DNA from: Vandiemenella viatica
Lineage: Eukaryota; Arthropoda; Insecta; Orthoptera; Morabidae
Direction of reading: 5' to 3'
DNA length: 64,000 nt
NCBI GenBank assembly: GCA_031002005.1
Contig: JARYHS010006964.1
Coordinates: 4,836,001-4,900,000, forward strand
A model generated the notes under the pieces. It was not told the origin of the DNA. It saw only the letters and a list, made by a program, of their open reading frames with translations, and did not search any database. Below, one piece after another: positions 48,585 to 60,774 of this stretch. A program made the translations under genes and the position numbers. How positions within the stretch are numbered: the first letter of the stretch is position 1; each line of letters begins with the position of its first letter.

Positions 48585-50469
48585 CACTCTCAAGTGGCGC
48601 GCCAAGGTCATATTCCCCTCGCCCCCCGCCTCACCTCACCACCCCCTCCCGTTGCCTTCCCCTCTGAGCAGACCGCTGCCTGCAGGCAGGCAGGAGGCAA
48701 TGTCTTATGGCGCAGTATTGTCGTACTTATACCACCAGTACATCGTTAAAAAACGCTGTACGTGAAATGGCGTCAGATAGTTACATTAGGCGACAGTCAA
48801 AAACAAAAATTTCTGACGTGTATAATTTTTTCAAGACGCTAAAAAAACTCTGAAAAGAAAATTAATATACTTTTTCACAGCGCTGCCATTTCTACGGATT
48901 TATCCGTAGATCTATGGATTTTTATAAACATTTAGGATTTTCGGATTTTGTTAAAATATCTACGGATTTTTTATACTTTTATCATTTGTCGATATTTTAT
49001 TATATTGGTGTGCTTTTAAACTTTGAGCGTATAGTGTTACTGCATTACAGAATTGTCAATAAGTGTGAATCGTTTCCTTGCAACCGCTCGTGTGAACCAA
49101 CGATTGAAATAAATCTCATATTTTGTTTGGTTACAGATTTTATAGATATTAAAAGACTGCAATACAAAACTACCGACGCAATCTTTATACACGGTCACAT
49201 GCTCGCTGGCACGGCTTACAAAGAAGTGGCTTCCGAGAAGGATTAACCAATATCCGAGAATTAAAGGGGTCGCAGTTTTTAACATTTCCTATTACTAAAT
49301 TTAATTTCAACAAAAAAAAGTATGGTCGCTAAAAAAAAAAAAAGAGAGAGAGAGAGAGTAGGTCAGCAGCAGCGGTGATAAAAGTGACGATGTATAAAAC
49401 ATGTTCAGGGATATTTCTTACTTTGAATGTAGAATATTATTTTTGTAATATTAAAGACCTGGGAATAAAAAGTATTCTTAATTTTGACTGTTTCTTCGAT
49501 AATTACTGTTTCACTCTTTCAGTTAGCGAGTCTCCGGATTTTTGCACCCAATCTGCGGATATTTTAGCGGCCATCTACGGATATTCAAAGCCAAGTGTCT
49601 GGCAGCACTGCTTTTTCGGGAACCGCAAAAAATTACAGAAGAGGCTTGTGGCGTATTTTTACGAAACGTGCAGCGTGTATGTAGCGAAGCGAAGCTGAAT
49701 GTTCCAGGTCATCCTTTTCTTCTCCAAAGAAAAACATTCACCGAGAATAACCGGTCATGGAGATGGATGACTTCCGGAAATATATCATTCGACGTTCTGT
49801 AATAGAATTTTATGATCGAGGCGAATATGCCTACCATAAGGAAACTGAGGATCAGCAAATCATGGATTCGTTGAAGGGGCTGGTTTAGTGTTTCAATATA
49901 AATTTTCTGGCGTCCATCACCAAGAAATCTGTAGTGAAGTGTTCAGAGAATGGTTTTCTAACTTGCTTAAGAGCCTGGAAGAAGGGTGTGTCCTCGTAAT
50001 GAATAATGCAAGTAATCACTCAAAACTCAGATAAAATCCAATTACTACCACTTTCAGTTCAAAATTTATACGACGTGTCTAGAGAATTAACTTCCACTGG
50101 GAAACACATCTAAAACTTGGATTTAACTCTCGAAATGTCTTGCGCAACTTTTAAAACTAAAAATAATGACTAGAAACAGTAAATTATATTAATTGATGTC
50201 ATGTAAATAATTTTTATCTTTATTAACATATGAAATTGAAGTTGGTAAATAAGCAGCTTCTACGACACATGACACTAATTTCGCTCATGACAAATAATTA
50301 AAATGCTCGATTTTACTAAAGAAAACATCACATGAAATGTAATATATTGTTCCACATACGTTGTGAGGATGATTGCGCATGCGCGGCAGCTGTTTCCCCT
50401 ACGCCTGTAGAGGTTGGGGCAGCGGAGTGGGAATAGAGCAAAGTGACCTTGGCCCGCCTTTCCCAAATG
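48585..50469. mobile_element. 1.9-kb DNA insertion with diverged inverted ends
   Basis: The left end has caagtggcgcgccaaggtca; the right end, reversed, has gggaaaggcgggccaaggtca-like sequence, so about 17 of the inner bases correspond. GC-rich blocks lie next to both ends. The LINE reading is interrupted here and resumes at about 50479. A clean target duplication was not resolved, so the exact edges may shift by several bases. Confidence 0.6.
48878..49610. mobile_element. 733-bp non-autonomous hAT, innermost of the nest
   Basis: The left end is cagcgctgcca; the right end, reversed, is cagtgctgcca. The flanks are ctttttca (48870-48877) and ctttttcg (49611-49618), an 8-bp duplication with one mismatch. 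Next to the left end lies the hairpin tctacggatttatccgtaga (48891-48910), and the word ctacggat or its complement recurs near both ends. A 110-codon frame (48914-49246) has no motif and is not counted as a gene. A (GA)n run is at 49342-49358. Confidence 0.88.
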
Positions 50470-52130
50470 AAAACAGTTTAGTGTAGTATGGGACCCTCAT
50501 TTTTACGTATCAAATACAGGAGGTGGAGAGGGTGCAAAGAAGGGCTGCTAGATTTGTTTCTGGAAATTATCGCAGAATGCAAATCAGTGACGGATATGAT
50601 AAAGGAGCTGAAATGGGATTCATTGCAAGACAAGAGGAGGATGAGGAGGGTCATGGGAGTGTACAGGGCATATACTGGCGATGAGGCATGGAAAGATATT
50701 GCAATAGGTATGAAAAGTAGTGCATTGAAGGGAAAAGATGACCATGACCACAAGCTGGCACTCGATTTCAGGCACGAGGGTGTAGGGAGATTCTGTTTTT
50801 TAGGTAAGGGTGTCAGGGATTGGAATGAGTTACCAAGAGAAATGATGAATAATTTACCGAAAACTTTGAAAAAATTAAAGATAAAATTTGTATAGGGCAA
50901 ATGTAGGTGGGTGCAGGATAGGGGGAAGATGTGTGTGTAGGGATATTGCCACCGGAGCCTGTGCTCCATTGCAAATTAATTATTTTTTTTTAAAAAATCA
51001 GCAATAGCATAGTTTACTAAAAATTTACATGAAGCTCTTGACGGAGGTGATCATGCAGCAAGTTTATTCCTAGAATTCCCAAAAGCTTTTGATTCTGTGG
51101 ACACAACATCCTCCTGCAAAATCTAGAAGCGATAAGAATAAGGGGCTGTGTAAAATCCTGGTTCCAGTCACATCTAATAAACAGAATACAAAAAGTTGAA
51201 ATCTATTTATGTAAGTTCCTGCCAGAACCAAGACATTTAAGTGTTGGCATCCTACTGGGAAGCATTCTAGGTACCTTATTATTTCTAATTTACATAATTC
51301 ATTTTATTTTATATCCAGCGTCAGTCATAAATATAAGATTTTATCGATGAACTCCAGGCTAAATGAAATACAGCTCTTAAAGAGGTCTTAAACTTGTCCC
51401 GAAAATTTAAATTGATCCTCAACATAAATAAAACAAACACTGTCAAATTCAGTTGGAGTTGCAGATTTCAACCGATAGTCTTGAAACTGAATAAGGAAAA
51501 CATTAAGTGTGTTGTTGGTACAAAATTTCTTGGAATGATCTTTTATCATCAGTTAAATTGGAAAGAACTTGTACAATTATTGAGGAAGAAAATATCCACT
51601 ACATGTTTTGCACTTAAAATTTTAGCTTCTATATGTAATGATGATTGCCTCAAGGCAATATACTTTGCCGATATTCATTCGATAATAGCCCACTAAATCA
51701 TCTTTTCAGCATGAAGCAAAAAAAAAAAAAAAAGTAATCACCTCAAATTACAACAATGGTCGGTAAGAATAAAAATAAATACTTCAAGGAGAACCCATTG
51801 TAAGGACATATTCAGAACATCAAGCATACAGACATGTTCCATCCTGTTAAGCCTATATCCTCAATTCTATCATGCATATAAAAAATAACTTACATGACTT
51901 TACCACCAACAGTTCCATCCATACATATTTCACAAAATCAAAAAATGAACTCCACATAGAAAGTAAGATAAAAAGTAAAAGTCTAATTAGTTGTTTCCAC
52001 AAAGGAGTGAAATTATGCAACAATCTGCTAGTGAAAATTAAGGGAGAGAAAAAAGTTTTAAAGAAATGCAAAAGATGTGTCTAGTAGTAAATATTTATTA
52101 TTCCATAGAGGATTATTTAAAGTAAATCAA

Positions 52131-52764
52131 ATTACATAAAACAGCTGTGTTCAATAAACTAGTAGTTATAGATAACTGGTACAATATTTTATGCATATAT
52201 CTATATGTCATACATTTATAGATGAATTTACAAATTATATATTAAAAAATAATCTGACGAAACCAATATATATATATATATATAAATGTATCATATGGTG
52301 AATAAAATAAATTTAAAAAGTACGCATTAAAATTCTTGAATTAGCAGTAGTTGAAATAGGCAATTGTTAGAGCCTTGAATAAATGTTGAAGATACATCTT
52401 TACCGTACTATCAGTAAACTCGTGTCACAAATATTCTATGTGAAACTGTGGTTGTCTATTTTATCAATTAGCTATGTAACTAAAGGTGATTAAAAAACAT
52501 ATGAAAGATGAACTAGAACAACGGTTTTACTTCATTCGACATAATTTGTCAGGTCATTAAAAAAAAAATATTTTATCAGATGTTACATGGTTTCTAAATC
52601 CCAAAATAAATTATTTTAAACATTAAATCAAAACTGGTATGTTTCCGTGTCCCGAATCGTGGAATGAGAGTTGTATTTTTGCAGTGCAGTATCTTTGTAT
52701 TGTTTTGAATGTCAGCTGATTCGTATAGTTAAATAGTAATCTGGAGACGACTGAGCGAATTGAT
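52131..52764 (+). other. Upstream region of zinc-finger locus 2
   Basis: AT-rich with a (TA)n run near 52270. The word tgtcagctgatt (about 52710) is shared with the leader of locus 1. No core promoter element could be assigned. Confidence 0.4.
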
Positions 52765-52800
52765 ATGGAGCCAATACATGCCGTCTACATTAAAGAAGAG
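52765..52800 (+). CDS. Putative first coding exon of zinc-finger locus 2
   Basis: ATG at 52765 opens MEPIHAVYIKEE, then a donor (aagag, gtgggt at 52801). An acidic start with an IKEE motif is typical of insect C2H2 zinc-finger proteins. The exon ends in phase 0. The exon at 54720 continues it without a stop. A diverged counterpart of the same length, without ATG, is at 18359-18394. Confidence 0.5.
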
Positions 52801-54719
52801 GTGGGTCTGTGGCTTTTACGTGTTTGTACAGGCACAATGTGGTGATTGCTGTCTCCACGGTAACACTGATTGTGACCTGATTATAGTGGATGATGTTATG
52901 TGTGTCCTGCTGCACAGTTTTGAAAATAGCTCACTTAATTAATACACACTAGTTAATTGTTTGCCGTTTGTTTATAGACGTGAAGTTTCATTGATTCAAT
53001 CACAGAAAAATCCATTACTGATATACAATTTATTTAGGAGAATTTTGCGTTTATGTTGAACTTGTGCGTTTCTTCCACAGTTAGTATGATGTCAGGGTAC
53101 CGAAATTCTTGCTTTTGTAACGTTAAAAAAAACATATTCATAATTGTTTGAGCTGTTAGGCAATACACTTACTTTCGTGATTGGTAGTACCTTTACTGAA
53201 ACTGATCATTCAAATGCCATTTGCAGTGTACGTATTGCACGGCGAATTTATCAGTCGCTTTCGTTAAGAGTTTATAATGTGCAGTGTTAACAACGTTAAG
53301 CATTAAATGACTTCCTACTTAAGCAATTTCAGTCTCTAATTTATATGACTATTTTATATTATTTAGGATATCTTGCCTATTGAAATTGAGTTGTGATACG
53401 AAGTTTTGGCAATAATTTTTTTTTTTTTTAAATTAACTGAACATAACGGCAGTGATCGAAATACAGCAGTGTGAGATCGTGTAAAACTGGAAAAAGTGTA
53501 TTTATGTTTACTATATAAGCTGCAGTGGGATTCCTGAATATCGCGTTACCTCTAGAACTACTTGCCACGGTGTTAGCTTATGACCTCATAGTACTGCGAT
53601 AGTTAATCGCAAGACGCAGTAATTTGAAGCAGTAACTAGCCTGTAATACATCCTTGAATAACATGAAACAGAAACAGTACAAAAGGCGACGAGAACATGC
53701 GCAAAATTCCACCTACCTTCGCGCGTTTAAGAATTGCACACAGAAGAATGGCATCTCTGCTGGTAATCTATTATACTGCTGGTATTATTAGCTAACATTT
53801 AATTTATCTTATTGATTCACACATTTTCTTAGTACCTGATACAGATTTCAGTATTTCTGATTGCTCTTTCTCATACCTACCCCATATATCATACTGAATT
53901 GTCTTAACTGCCTGAAATTATTCTTATACTGTGTTTCTGTTCAGGTACCTGATTTCTGTTTGTATTGTTTCAACAAACTCCAAAGTCACAGCACTTATCA
54001 CTTTTGTTTGCCACCTATTTCCTAGAATATAATGAATGTATCTAGTCCTAAGTGTTCATAACTATATGATATTCCCATGCTTCAAAACATTATGTGCCAA
54101 TAAATCTTGTAGATTGGACATACTATGGTTCAAAATATTGATTAATTTCATAGCAATCAATCAAACTCACTTTGTGAATTTAATTATTATTGTTTGTACC
54201 GTACGCTATCCAGAGTAATCGAGTATGTAAGGTATATGTTACTGCTACTTTTGTGAATCAAAAATAGATTATTTCTTTATTTATTTAATTTTATTTTTTT
54301 TAGGAAAATTGTTTTAAGTAAATATGGCAACCAATTTTTTTAATAACTTTTTGGATAATTGTTTTTTTATTTTTCATTCATTGGAATTTGCAGTTAATAT
54401 TTTCTTCGGAATTTGAGTTTTGTGGACATAGAGAATGGAGCTCGGTTTTATTTTGGAAGCCTTGTTGTTAGTTACCTCTGTTTTATCCACTGACAGAACA
54501 GAGTAAGGAACAGTAAAGCTTCAGTATTTCTTAGTATACATGTCCTGTTTCATGACAAAAGTTAATAAGGAAGTGTTTATGACATTTATATTTTTTATTG
54601 TTAAACAATAATCTTTTACCTATAGGTTTTGATATTTTATTTTACTAAGATTATATTGATTTTAATTTCTTACGTATAGTTTTTATTTATTATGTTGTGT
54701 ATTTATTTCACTTTGGCAG
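52801..54719 (+). other. Intron 1 of zinc-finger locus 2
   Basis: From gtgggt to the acceptor cactttggcag. It contains a 42-codon frame (53664-53792) without a motif. No mobile element was recognised. Confidence 0.45.
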
Positions 54720-54775
54720 GTAATGTTAGCAGATGATGAATATGAGGATACAGTTTTGGCCCCTGTTCCTAATAG
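54720..54775 (+). CDS. Putative second coding exon of zinc-finger locus 2
   Basis: This 56-bp segment lies between a strong acceptor (ttatttcactttggcag) and a strong donor (aatag, gtaagg). Joined to the first exon it reads VMLADDEYEDTVLAPVPN, an acidic stretch of the kind that precedes fingers in such proteins. It ends in phase 2. The exon at 60775-61349 needs exactly phase 2 at its start and reads on as TQFKFEEEALLHYC, but lies on the other strand. Confidence 0.55.
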
Positions 54776-56640
54776 GTAAGGTAATTAATTCCATGTTATT
54801 AGTAATCAGTTATTTGTCTAGAGAAAGGATGGTATATCATTACCTAGGCACCTGATGGTTGTTTTTATCTTTTCATCTTGCTTCACACCCATTATTATTA
54901 AAACTTGTAAATTCTTCCTTTTACCATATATGATAGATGAGAGATCAGTCCTGGCATTTTGGAGATTGGAGATTTGTTTGTCCTTTTGGCTTTTCAGATT
55001 TTTGTTTTTTATATTTTCTTGAATCACTATCGGTAAATGTTATGTTAGTTCCTTCATAAGGGCCATGGCCTTCCCGTAATACTTTCTTGGTTCTCATACT
55101 GTTTTTGGTGATTGACAGTAAAGGTTACTTTCTTCCTTTGAAAGCTAATTTCTTTGCTTTTTTATTAAATTATCTAAACTTTTAAATATTATTTGCCAGT
55201 ATGACCGCTCTGTTGGCCCCTTTTTTTTCAGCATTATAGTAGTATCATGCTTATGGAAGAAGTTTTCATTCTCATGACTTGGTGGGCAGGGTACAAGAGC
55301 TAGTGGTTCACTATTACTGATCACCAGATTAAACACCAAAACCTCCCCACACTGTGTACAGAGGGAGGACGTATGACACTGTTGATGATGATTTGTCTCT
55401 CAGAAGATGTTGAGCTTGTTGGGCCAGATCACACTCTCACTGCCTTAACATTTTATCCTTTTACTGTGCAGATGATACAGTACACCAAATATAAGCATAT
55501 TACAGTCATCAGCTCAACAATTGCATATAATACACTTGCATCACTGAAAACCAGTACATATTTTTCATATTTATATACTACACTGCCTTCATGGAATAGT
55601 TCTATTCATGACAGTGCTGACACACAGGTTAACTGGTATGTCGATTATTATCATATTGCGAATATTTTGCAGGCATAGTTTACGTGCCTAAGGCATGCTT
55701 AAAAGTGTATCATATTTTTAATTAGATGCATGACTTTTGTGCTTGTTATTGTGCCATTAGTGAATAGTTGGTGTCGGGTTGTTGACATGCTAATGGATAC
55801 ACATTTGTTTCTACAGTCACTTGTTCATTTATCACTTTAGTTGTTTTAATGGTTCTAGTAATCATTGGACAATTTATACCTACTATGTGAATCTGATAAA
55901 TCAGTATAGATTTGAGAAGTGTGTTTGCAGTTTTGTAGTAATGAATTTTCGAAGCATAATGTGTTGTAATGCTTTCTATAAAGATTGTACAACAGTTGCT
56001 ATTGTTCCTAATATATATTGTTCTAGATCTAGTATCTTTGTGTATTTGTTTACTTAATCATGTAGACACGTGAATAAATATTTTTGAAATATATTCAGTG
56101 ACTGAAGTTAATTGTGAACTTATCAAGAAGATTTAGGGAAGGTGCTAAATTTGCATCACTTTTGGCTGTAAAGTTCTTAGTGCTAATCTTCAAGCATCGC
56201 CGAGCAGATAAAATTTTCTTTATTTGTACTATGAAATATTGTTTTCATTCATGTTTCAGAATTACTATCTGAAATACAATGATGATATAAGAACTTATTG
56301 AAGCACCTTGTAGGTAGATTGAAAGAGGAATTCCCAAAAATATAAAATAATATATATAAAAAACTATAATTTAAATAAATGCATAGTTTTTGTCTGCGCA
56401 CAAACTAAAATCATTTATTTATTTATTTCAGATCCATTTATAGCTTTTACTTGTCATATTATTAATTGAACCTACCTTCCTTGTTGTGGATATCTCTATA
56501 AGGAAAAGTTGACCGACACAACTTTTTTTGGATTGATACAAAATAGAACAAATATTAGCATTACTTTGGAAGCAGTAAACCCTTCTTCTCAAAATATTAC
56601 TCTTCCTTTCTCGTATTTCTAATCGCTGATCTCGTATTTC
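54776..56640 (+). other. Intron 2 of zinc-finger locus 2, left of the inverted arm
   Basis: AT-rich. No exon or recognised element. Short frames (for example 55373-55678) lack motifs. Confidence 0.4.
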
Positions 56641-58776
56641 TATGTACACATCTTCTCAGAACGTCTCATACTTCTATTTACTGTTCTCGTATTTTTATTT
56701 ATTTTACCTTGTCGTCATAGTGAAAATTTCTACTTAATTGTTTATTGTAGTTTTTTCTAAAGTTTTATTTTCTTTGCTATGAGAAAATAAAAAACACCAT
56801 TTCCGTTCCACATCATCCAGCTTCGCCAAATAAATAATAATCTAATGTGAATTAATTCCCTTTTTTATTATAATTCTATAACATCCTTAATCATTGAATA
56901 TGTACAGTTTCTTTTCCACAGTAACTCAAAATTAAAAGCGAACACAGTACGGCCTTCACCAAGCTTGTCTAGTCTTGATCTATCCTTTCTGTTTATATAA
57001 ACATTTCCTTAGTTACCCATTTCACAGAGTAATTATTATGGTAGCATGTTATACTACACCTTCTGCCAAAATCTTCTATAGCAATTTAAAAAAAAATCCC
57101 TCCTGTTGTCACATCACATACAGCGTCATATTGTGTAATTACGTATCTCAATCAGTCTGCTAAAACACCTCTGATTTTGAAAACCAGAATACTAGAATAC
57201 AACTTCCATCTCACACTACCCAATGGTTTCCATAGTTTCTATTTTTGTTACCTACTTCCCTTTTAATGCTCAATTTGCCATCATGTTCTAGTAATGGGCT
57301 TGGCTTCCAAGATTCCTTCTTATACTCATCCACATTACAACTTCAAATAGTTAAGTCTACAAATAGTGATCACTAAATTACTGTATCTCTCATCTGACTA
57401 TTTCTCATAGATATCACACTTAATTGGTCTAACTGCCTGGCATTATTTCATATTATATTTCTTTCTTGATAAATGTTTTTTAGCATTGTGTGTATAAACT
57501 TAAGAGCCTCAGTTGCTAATAGTTTTTATACGTTCTTTTTCAACAAATGATGAAAATATTTAATCCTAACAAACGTTAATTCTTATTCTGGCAGTACAGT
57601 CAATCTATTTTTATTTCAAGGTGTAACATAGTTATAGGAAATTTTATTTATTTCTATTTTTTGCAAGCAATATAAATTAGTAACACAATACTTTTATTAT
57701 ACACGTACATATTCCATACCACAGAACTGGAGACCTGGTACACTGATACAAAGATTTTTGCCAACTTATAAAGTATTTGTAGAAAACACTTTGCTCAGTA
57801 TTTGTGGAATCAGCCTTACTACTTAAAATCTTCTTCACATTTCTTACATTCATACTTGGCATTACTCTCAACAATTATTTCTCATTTATTTACTACGGTA
57901 GTAGTACATCTAATCTTTACATTAATGTCAGAGAAAATAATAATAGTTTTCATTGTAATAATAATCGCACAGATTTGTGGCTTTTTGTAGTAAAAACTTT
58001 AAGAGGAGGAGGAGAACATTAAAACAATTCAAAATTGTATAGTAGCCCATGACAGAAAATATGGGAAAATGGTAACACAGGTACAAGAAATAATAGGATA
58101 AAAGGCAGAGGTTCAGGGGAAAACACTTTTTTCATAACAATAAGGAAGATTACTTTTGAAGCATGTGGTACAGACACTACACTATGGATTGTCCAACACT
58201 GTCAAAAATACCTGGATTTACTTGATTATCTGCAACAGTGCAGACTGTTGTTGTGTCCAGATCCATTTCAGTATCTACATATGTTTTATACACAACAGAT
58301 GTAAGTGTCCCTAAACTAGATAGTGGGGTAGGGAGGGGAGAGCCAATCAGTTACAGATATTCCATAGTTGATCAAATTCTTCAGTCAAATGTTGATAATC
58401 ATACAAACCTTAATGCGGAGGTGCAAAGTCATGTTGGAACCTAATATTTTGCATCACATTTTGTGGCACAGCCTGAAGCAATTCCAGAAAGATGCTATCA
58501 TCTGCTGTTGTCATACATGATGGAAACATGTAATGCCCCACCAAGTGGTTAGTGGCCAAACATTCACTAAGAAACAATGTTGTGCATTGCTCTCTCATTA
58601 CCATTGCTTTAATCAAACATGCTGTCTTGCATGATAGTTGCTTCATTGATTACTAAAACATATGATAGTAAACAAACAATTTGGTACATTTTTCTAGAAA
58701 CCATTGGCAAAACACTCAAGTACAGGATAATCTTTGGGAATGATGAGTGTCATCTTTTGAGATGATATGTGTATAA
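56641..58776 (+). repeat. Left arm of a large inverted repeat
   Basis: The arm is nearly identical, reversed, to 61893-64000. 56641 pairs with the last base of the window and 58776, the last base before the gap, with 61893. Differences are scattered substitutions and a few small indels, for example three extra bases near 57960. Because the right arm reaches the window edge, the full arm length is unknown but at least 2.1 kb. Confidence 0.95.
58140..58776 (-). pseudogene. DUF4817/Tc-like transposase remnant, left-arm copy
   Basis: The mirror copy of the pseudogene at 61541-62530. The minus-strand frame 58646-58410 reads MKQLSCKTACLIKAMVMREQ, then CLATNHLVGHYMF and NVMQNIRFQHDFAPPH. The N-terminal part would lie in the gap. 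Inactive. Confidence 0.75.
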
Positions 58777-59776
58777 NNNNNNNNNNNNNNNNNNNNNNNN
58801 NNNNNNNNNNNNNNNNNNNNNNNNNNNNNNNNNNNNNNNNNNNNNNNNNNNNNNNNNNNNNNNNNNNNNNNNNNNNNNNNNNNNNNNNNNNNNNNNNNNN
58901 NNNNNNNNNNNNNNNNNNNNNNNNNNNNNNNNNNNNNNNNNNNNNNNNNNNNNNNNNNNNNNNNNNNNNNNNNNNNNNNNNNNNNNNNNNNNNNNNNNNN
59001 NNNNNNNNNNNNNNNNNNNNNNNNNNNNNNNNNNNNNNNNNNNNNNNNNNNNNNNNNNNNNNNNNNNNNNNNNNNNNNNNNNNNNNNNNNNNNNNNNNNN
59101 NNNNNNNNNNNNNNNNNNNNNNNNNNNNNNNNNNNNNNNNNNNNNNNNNNNNNNNNNNNNNNNNNNNNNNNNNNNNNNNNNNNNNNNNNNNNNNNNNNNN
59201 NNNNNNNNNNNNNNNNNNNNNNNNNNNNNNNNNNNNNNNNNNNNNNNNNNNNNNNNNNNNNNNNNNNNNNNNNNNNNNNNNNNNNNNNNNNNNNNNNNNN
59301 NNNNNNNNNNNNNNNNNNNNNNNNNNNNNNNNNNNNNNNNNNNNNNNNNNNNNNNNNNNNNNNNNNNNNNNNNNNNNNNNNNNNNNNNNNNNNNNNNNNN
59401 NNNNNNNNNNNNNNNNNNNNNNNNNNNNNNNNNNNNNNNNNNNNNNNNNNNNNNNNNNNNNNNNNNNNNNNNNNNNNNNNNNNNNNNNNNNNNNNNNNNN
59501 NNNNNNNNNNNNNNNNNNNNNNNNNNNNNNNNNNNNNNNNNNNNNNNNNNNNNNNNNNNNNNNNNNNNNNNNNNNNNNNNNNNNNNNNNNNNNNNNNNNN
59601 NNNNNNNNNNNNNNNNNNNNNNNNNNNNNNNNNNNNNNNNNNNNNNNNNNNNNNNNNNNNNNNNNNNNNNNNNNNNNNNNNNNNNNNNNNNNNNNNNNNN
59701 NNNNNNNNNNNNNNNNNNNNNNNNNNNNNNNNNNNNNNNNNNNNNNNNNNNNNNNNNNNNNNNNNNNNNNNNNNNN
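58777..59776. other. Scaffold gap of exactly 1000 N
   Basis: The round number suggests a placeholder. Open frames spanning it are artefacts. The sequence after the gap (59777 onward) is not the mirror of the right-hand side at the distance expected, so either the gap length is wrong or the symmetry ends within it. Confidence 0.98.
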
Positions 59777-60139
59777 TTGCAATACCTTGCATGATCATCG
59801 GAATAAGCTCTGCTGGATTACTTCTAGAGTGCACCCACTAAATAGGGTAGAACAGCCTGTGCGAAGAACCTATGCAGCTGCTGGTGACGACGCTGCCAAG
59901 AGAGAGTTACTTTCTAGTATAGCGTAGGAAATGTGAACAATTAAAATCATTGAATTTTTTCACGTGATCTCGTATCATTTTTTTCGATTTATATATTCAG
60001 TAACACATGAGATGCCGTTTCAACTCTGCACTGCTGTCGAATTCTTATTTTTCTTTGGACTTCCTCTCTCTCCAAGCCACATGTTTACGAGTACTTCTGA
60101 AACACCTGCAAGGATACTACCAAAGATGCTGGCATTTCC
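59777..60139. other. No recognised feature after the gap
   Basis: Unique-looking sequence without coding motifs. Confidence 0.4.
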
Positions 60140-60388
60140 TTTTATTTTTGACTTATGGCTTAACGCCTCGTCAACGGTGAAGTCCATAGAGGCAAGAAAG
60201 TGACTGGGGCAAGTAAAGGGAAGGAATTCGGGCATGGCTGTTAAAGAGAAGCATCCCAGCATTTACCTGAAGTGTTTTGGGGTAAACATGAAACACCCAA
60301 ATCTTTTTGCCCAGATGGGTATTCGAACCCAATTACTCCCAGATGCGAGGCCAAAACATTAACCATTCACCACCTACCACGCTCGGTA
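60140..60388 (-). repeat. tRNA-derived SINE, second copy
   Basis: The same family as 31769-32012 on the other strand. Minus-strand reading gives gaatggttaatgttttggcc, the B box gggttcgaatacccat and a body ending gacgaggcgttaagcc. It lies in the intron downstream of the exon at 60775-61349. Confidence 0.87.
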
Positions 60389-60774
60389 CTGCATTTTCAT
60401 AACATTTAAGGTCATATATCACATTCCAAAAGTGATAATGTTGCTCAGATATAAGTGGAAATTCTCAATCGTACTCAGTAAAATTGACATTAAAGTTTTT
60501 CTTCAAATTTATATACTATTAACATCGCCAGTGATAATCATTAGTTGCAGCAGTCTAGCAGCTTAATCGACTAAATTACAACAATGGCATATCACAGACT
60601 GGCCAATCGACTTGTAATTAATTTTAAATGGCTTAGCCAAAATAAGTCATTTTGAAACGAGAATTAATAGCTTCACATAAATAAAAATTACATTAATAAA
60701 ACATTAGATATTTAATTTCCATAATACAAATGACAGAAGAAAAAAATAAAGAACACTGTAAAATGGTACTTTAC

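Larger units (their letters stand above)
48266..50990 (+). mobile_element. CR1/Jockey-like LINE (copy 4), nested and itself split
   Basis: The left part (48266-48580) holds WKYLVITFDNNLNWAGHIGH and KTLVRPLLEYG. The right part (50483-50990) holds VERVQRRAARFV-like sequence, SVTDMIKELKWDSLQDKRRM, HKLALDFRHEGVGRFCFLGK and the C-terminus to a stop at 50893-50895. A 3' tail follows with the hairpin GGAGC-CTGT-GCTCC (50955-50970). It is 5'-truncated, lies inside the Jockey-like LINE, and is broken in the middle by a 1.9-kb DNA element exactly within LEYG(S)VV. Confidence 0.82.
47755..52130 (+). mobile_element. Jockey-like LINE, split in two by later insertions
   Basis: Left part (47755-48265): EITNYVNNCFSSITAEHQTK, PVTEEVVDKTDLRIKNKK (the linker before the RT), then a degenerate RT start ending ..RYGVQAGKGTI. 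Right part (51000-52130): FTKNLHEALDGGDHAASLFL, EFPKAFDSVDT, GILLGSILGTLLFLIYI, then the open piece 51394-51696 (LILNINKTNTVKFSW, KFLGMIFYHQLNW). It ends with GVKLCNNLLVKIKGEKKVLK. The right part continues the left part at the point of interruption. Many stops. Confidence 0.75.

Noticed and set aside
48914..49246. 110-codon frame inside the innermost hAT
   Set aside because: No motif, very AT-rich, and inside a non-autonomous element.
53664..53792. Small basic frame (MKQKQYKRRREHAQ) in intron 1 of locus 2
   Set aside because: Only 42 codons, no homologue visible in locus 1, and no splice evidence tying it to the exons.
58694..59927. Long open frames of 340-386 codons
   Set aside because: They consist almost wholly of N from the scaffold gap.
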